64,000 nt of DNA from Streptomyces atratus. Its GTDB lineage: Bacteria > Actinomycetota > Actinomycetes > Streptomycetales > Streptomycetaceae. The notes under the pieces were generated by a model. It was not told the origin of the DNA. It made no database searches and was given only the letters and a program-made list of their open reading frames with translations. Position 1 is the first letter of the stretch. The number at the start of each line of letters is the position of its first letter. The translations under genes were made by a program, and so were the position numbers. Below are positions 61,316 to 64,000 of the stretch, piece by piece. The DNA lies in contig NZ_FPJO01000018.1 of assembly GCF_900119365.1 (NCBI RefSeq), positions 100,048-164,047 of the forward strand, written 5' to 3'.

Positions 61316-64000
61316 TCAGACCTGCAGCAGCTCCCATTCCCGGTCGGCGCCGCCGGTCGGCACCGCCTCCCGCAACGCGGCTACCACGGCGTCCAGTTGC
61401 TCGTCGCCCCTGACCATCTCCATGTGACGACCCGGCATCGCCCGCTGGGCCAGACCTGCCGGGTAGAGCCCGCGCCAGTGGGCGAGGTACCGGGCCTCCG
61501 GTACCTCGTCGCCGCTGCCGTCGCGCACCGTGTCGCTGACGAACAGCGTCGCCCTGGCCACCGAGCGGCCGGGCCGGTAGGCGGCGAGCGAGCGCACCTC
61601 GGCCTCCAGTACCGCAAAGGGAAGCCACTCGTCGAGCGTGACCAGATCCTCGTCGAGGTTCATCTCCGGAGCCAGACGTCGCAGCTCCCGCTCCGTCGTG
61701 GCCCGTTCGGCACCGTGCTCGTCCTGACCGCGGCGCCACAACTCGTTCACCCGGCGGTACACCTCGGCGTGTCGCTGGAAGCGGTCCCGCTGGTCGTCGC
61801 CGGTCACCGCCGGCTCCAGCAGGTACAGACCCGCCACCTCCTCCGGGGCCTGCACACCCATCGCGTGGGCAATCACCGCGCCGGTCGACCATCCGAGGAT
61901 GGTGCACGGGCCCGCGGGCCGCACACGGCGGATCTCCCGCCAGTACCGGTCCGCGATCGACTCGATCCCGACGAGCGGCGCCTCGTCCGCGTTCAGTCCC
62001 GGCGCCTGGACGCCGTACACGGTGAACCTGCCCGTCAGGCATCGTGCGAGAGCCCGGTACGGGTGGGTGCTGCCGCCGCCCGGGTGCACGCAGAAAAGGA
62101 CGGGCAGCTCCGGGTCCGCCACGGACGACAGGAGCACCACCAGCCCGGCCGACACCACTTGCGGGACGTCCAGCGCGGCCGCCAGCTGGGCCACCGTCGG
62201 GTGCCGCACGAACTGCTGGAGGGAGACGTCCAGACCGGATTCCCGCAGCCGAGAAACCACCCGCACCGAGCTGATCGACTGTCCGCCCAGTTCGAAGAAG
62301 TTGTCGTGGATGCCGACGGTGTCGACGCCGAGGACGTCGGACCACACGCCGGTAATGGTCTCCTCCGTCGAGTTCCGGGGTGCGGTGTAGGTGGTGGCGA
62401 GTTCGGGGCGGTGGTGGCCGGGCGCGGGAAGGGCCTTGGTGTCGACCTTTCCGTTGGGTGTCAGGGGCAGTTGATCGAGGGGGACGTAGGTGCTGGGGAC
62501 CATGTAGTCCGGCAGTTGCCGCTGCAGGTGGGTGCGGAGTTCGGACGCGTCGGCGTCGTGTCCCGGGGCGGGCACGACGTAGGCGACCAGACGCTTGTCC
62601 CCGGGTATGTCTTCGCGAGTGGTGACGGTGGTGGTGTGGATGTGGGGGTGGGTGCTGAGGGCGGCTTCGATCTCGCCGAGTTCGATGCGGTAGCCGCGCA
62701 GCTTGATCTGGTTGTCGATCCGGCCGATGAACTCAAGGGTGCCGTCGGGCCGCCATTTGACCAGGTCCCCGGTGTGGTAAGTGCGCGGATCGGGGCGGGG
62801 CGGGGTGAGGGGGTTGGGGGTGAAGCGCTGCCCGGTGAGGTCGGGCCGGTTGTGGTAGTGCCGGGCCAGGCAGATACCGCCCAGCAGGGCGTGGCCCGGG
62901 ATGCCGACGGGTGCGGGCTGGTTGTGGTGATCGACGACGTAGGCGGTGGTGTTCGTGATCGGCCGGCCCAGCGTGGTGGTGCCCCCGTGCGGATCAGGTG
63001 CGGTCGTCAGGCTCATCACGTTCGCCACCGAGCCCTCGGTCGCGCCGTACTCGTTGCTGAACGTCGTTCGCGTGCTGCTGGTGCTCAGGAGCCGGGCGAC
63101 CAACTGCGGGGCGAGGTTCTCGCCGCCCGCCACGATGGTGGTGATGTGATGACGCGCGCTACGGGTCTCCAGATGCGCGGCAAGGACCTCCAGATGCGAA
63201 GGAGTCGCCTTGAGGAAACTGATCGGGGTGTTGGTGCAGATCAGGTCGATCGCCGCGTCGAACGCCGTCTGGTCCGGTGCGGTGACGGGGATGACGAGCT
63301 GCTGGCCCTGGATGAGAGGCAGGAACAGCGCCGTGATCGTCAGATCGAACGTCACCGACGAATACAGGACCGAGCCGATCCCGCCCGGGATGTGCGCGGG
63401 ATAGTTCTGATCACACCAATGCAGATAATTCACGACACCCCGGTGCTCAAGAGCAACACCCTTCGGCCTGCCCGTCGAACCCGACGTATAGATCACATAG
63501 GCCAGATCATCCGGAGAGGCCAGCGGATCGGGATCGGTGTCCGGACCTGCCGGCCACTGAGTGTCGACCAGCAGCCACGCGAACCCCCCCGGAAGCCGGT
63601 CGCCCAGACCGGAACTGGTGATGACCAACGGAGCACCCGCATCCTCGACCATGTAGGTGATCCGGTCGGTCGGATAGTCCGGATCGAGAGGAACGAACGC
63701 GGCACCGGCCTTCAGGATGCCCAGCAGCGTGGCGATGAGCTCGGGCGAACGGTCGAGACAGACAGCAATCAGGGTGTCCGGGGAAATACCCGTGCCGCGC
63801 AGGTGGTGGGCGAGCCGGTTCGCGCGGGCATTGATGTCACCGTAGGTCCAACCGCGCCCCCCATGCGTGACAGCAACCGCATCGGGACTGGCCGCGACAC
63901 GCTCCTCGACAAGCCGATGAATGGTCGCAGTGTCCGGATACGGACCGCTGACACCATTCCACTCGACCAACACCTCCCGCCGCTCCCCCACCGTGAGCAT
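61316..64000 (-). CDS. Non-ribosomal peptide synthetase, terminal part A-PCP-TE, continuing past the right edge
   Basis: 894 codons lie in the window; the gene has no true start here because the last in-window Met lies in the linker before A. The A domain (~20-520) carries YTSGSTGRPKG and the variant A5 motif NEYGATEGS (usual NxYGPTE). Specificity letters are DLTKVGEVA, so Asn/Asp-like. PCP Ser575 is in FFELGGQS. The thioesterase (~630-890) has GWSTG with nucleophile Ser705, a likely His859 (MPGRHMEM) and Asp in LFVSDTV. The TE would release the chain by hydrolysis or cyclisation. Many Thr/His codons around 62380-63000 differ in style from the first NRPS. Confidence 0.93.
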   Translation of the reverse strand: MLTVGERREVLVEWNGVSGPYPDTATIHRLVEERVAASPDAVAVTHGGRGWTYGDINARANRLAHHLRGTGISPDTLIAVCLDRSPELIATLLGILKAGAAFVPLDPDYPTDRITYMVEDAGAPLVITSSGLGDRLPGGFAWLLVDTQWPAGPDTDPDPLASPDDLAYVIYTSGSTGRPKGVALEHRGVVNYLHWCDQNYPAHIPGGIGSVLYSSVTFDLTITALFLPLIQGQQLVIPVTAPDQTAFDAAIDLICTNTPISFLKATPSHLEVLAAHLETRSARHHITTIVAGGENLAPQLVARLLSTSSTRTTFSNEYGATEGSVANVMSLTTAPDPHGGTTTLGRPITNTTAYVVDHHNQPAPVGIPGHALLGGICLARHYHNRPDLTGQRFTPNPLTPPRPDPRTYHTGDLVKWRPDGTLEFIGRIDNQIKLRGYRIELGEIEAALSTHPHIHTTTVTTREDIPGDKRLVAYVVPAPGHDADASELRTHLQRQLPDYMVPSTYVPLDQLPLTPNGKVDTKALPAPGHHRPELATTYTAPRNSTEETITGVWSDVLGVDTVGIHDNFFELGGQSISSVRVVSRLRESGLDVSLQQFVRHPTVAQLAAALDVPQVVSAGLVVLLSSVADPELPVLFCVHPGGGSTHPYRALARCLTGRFTVYGVQAPGLNADEAPLVGIESIADRYWREIRRVRPAGPCTILGWSTGAVIAHAMGVQAPEEVAGLYLLEPAVTGDDQRDRFQRHAEVYRRVNELWRRGQDEHGAERATTERELRRLAPEMNLDEDLVTLDEWLPFAVLEAEVRSLAAYRPGRSVARATLFVSDTVRDGSGDEVPEARYLAHWRGLYPAGLAQRAMPGRHMEMVRGDEQLDAVVAALREAVPTGGADREWELLQV

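Overview
The window is high-GC actinobacterial DNA, almost certainly from a Streptomyces chromosome. Signs of this are the strong G/C third-position bias, many GTG starts, rare TTA codons (two seen, at 35368 and 44723), and typical Streptomyces families: an orphan Roadblock/LC7 protein, a DUF6397-like protein, a PAS-GAF-SpoIIE phosphatase and an SNF2/SWIM pair.

Region 1 (1-4400) is a scarred accessory stretch. It holds a short-chain dehydrogenase remnant at the left edge, a radical SAM protein with an unusual CX8CX2C cluster, a Cys-rich pentapeptide-repeat protein, an FAD-linked oxidase pseudogene and two small unknown genes. Region 2 (4499-11741) is an L-rhamnose catabolic operon: isomerase, aldolase/dehydrogenase fusion, kinase, then a sugar-isomerase-like gene. 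It has a visible promoter and a LacI-type operator, and a decayed IS110-family transposase sits inside it next to a truncated reading frame.

Region 3 (11801-41467) is ordinary chromosomal content: acyl-CoA hydrolase, SpoIIE-type phosphatase, acetyltransferases, an ArsR-MgtA-GNAT run, an LCP protein, TatA, TerD, a methyltransferase, an MpaB-type oxygenase, a fatty-acid desaturase, an SNF2 helicase with a SWIM protein, a secreted phytase-like esterase, a permease-formamidase pair, a Tat-exported amidase and a GAF regulator next to an aldehyde dehydrogenase. Several strong hairpin terminators separate the units.

Region 4 (41628-44479) is a mobile-element scar: a tyrosine-recombinase fragment, an SDR gene, a CXXC gene fragment and an IS4-type transposase remnant. 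It is the left border of region 5.

Region 5 (44480-64000, open at the right edge) is a non-ribosomal peptide biosynthetic cluster. A LuxR-type regulator with a TTA codon is followed by a convergent three-module NRPS (partial C-A-PCP-C-A-PCP-C-A-PCP). A compact plus-strand operon comes next: a two-subunit B12 glutamate mutase (glutamate to 3-methylaspartate), a free-standing AsnRS/AspRS-core protein, an FMN glutamate-synthase-like protein, and SbnA/SbnB enzymes for L-2,3-diaminopropionate. The last gene is a second NRPS ending A-PCP-TE. Two of the four A domains (first and last) read as Asn/Asp type. The combination suggests a peptide containing 3-methyl-Asp or 3-methyl-Asn and diaminopropionate. 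I do not recognise the product, and this cluster is the best candidate here for an undescribed system.
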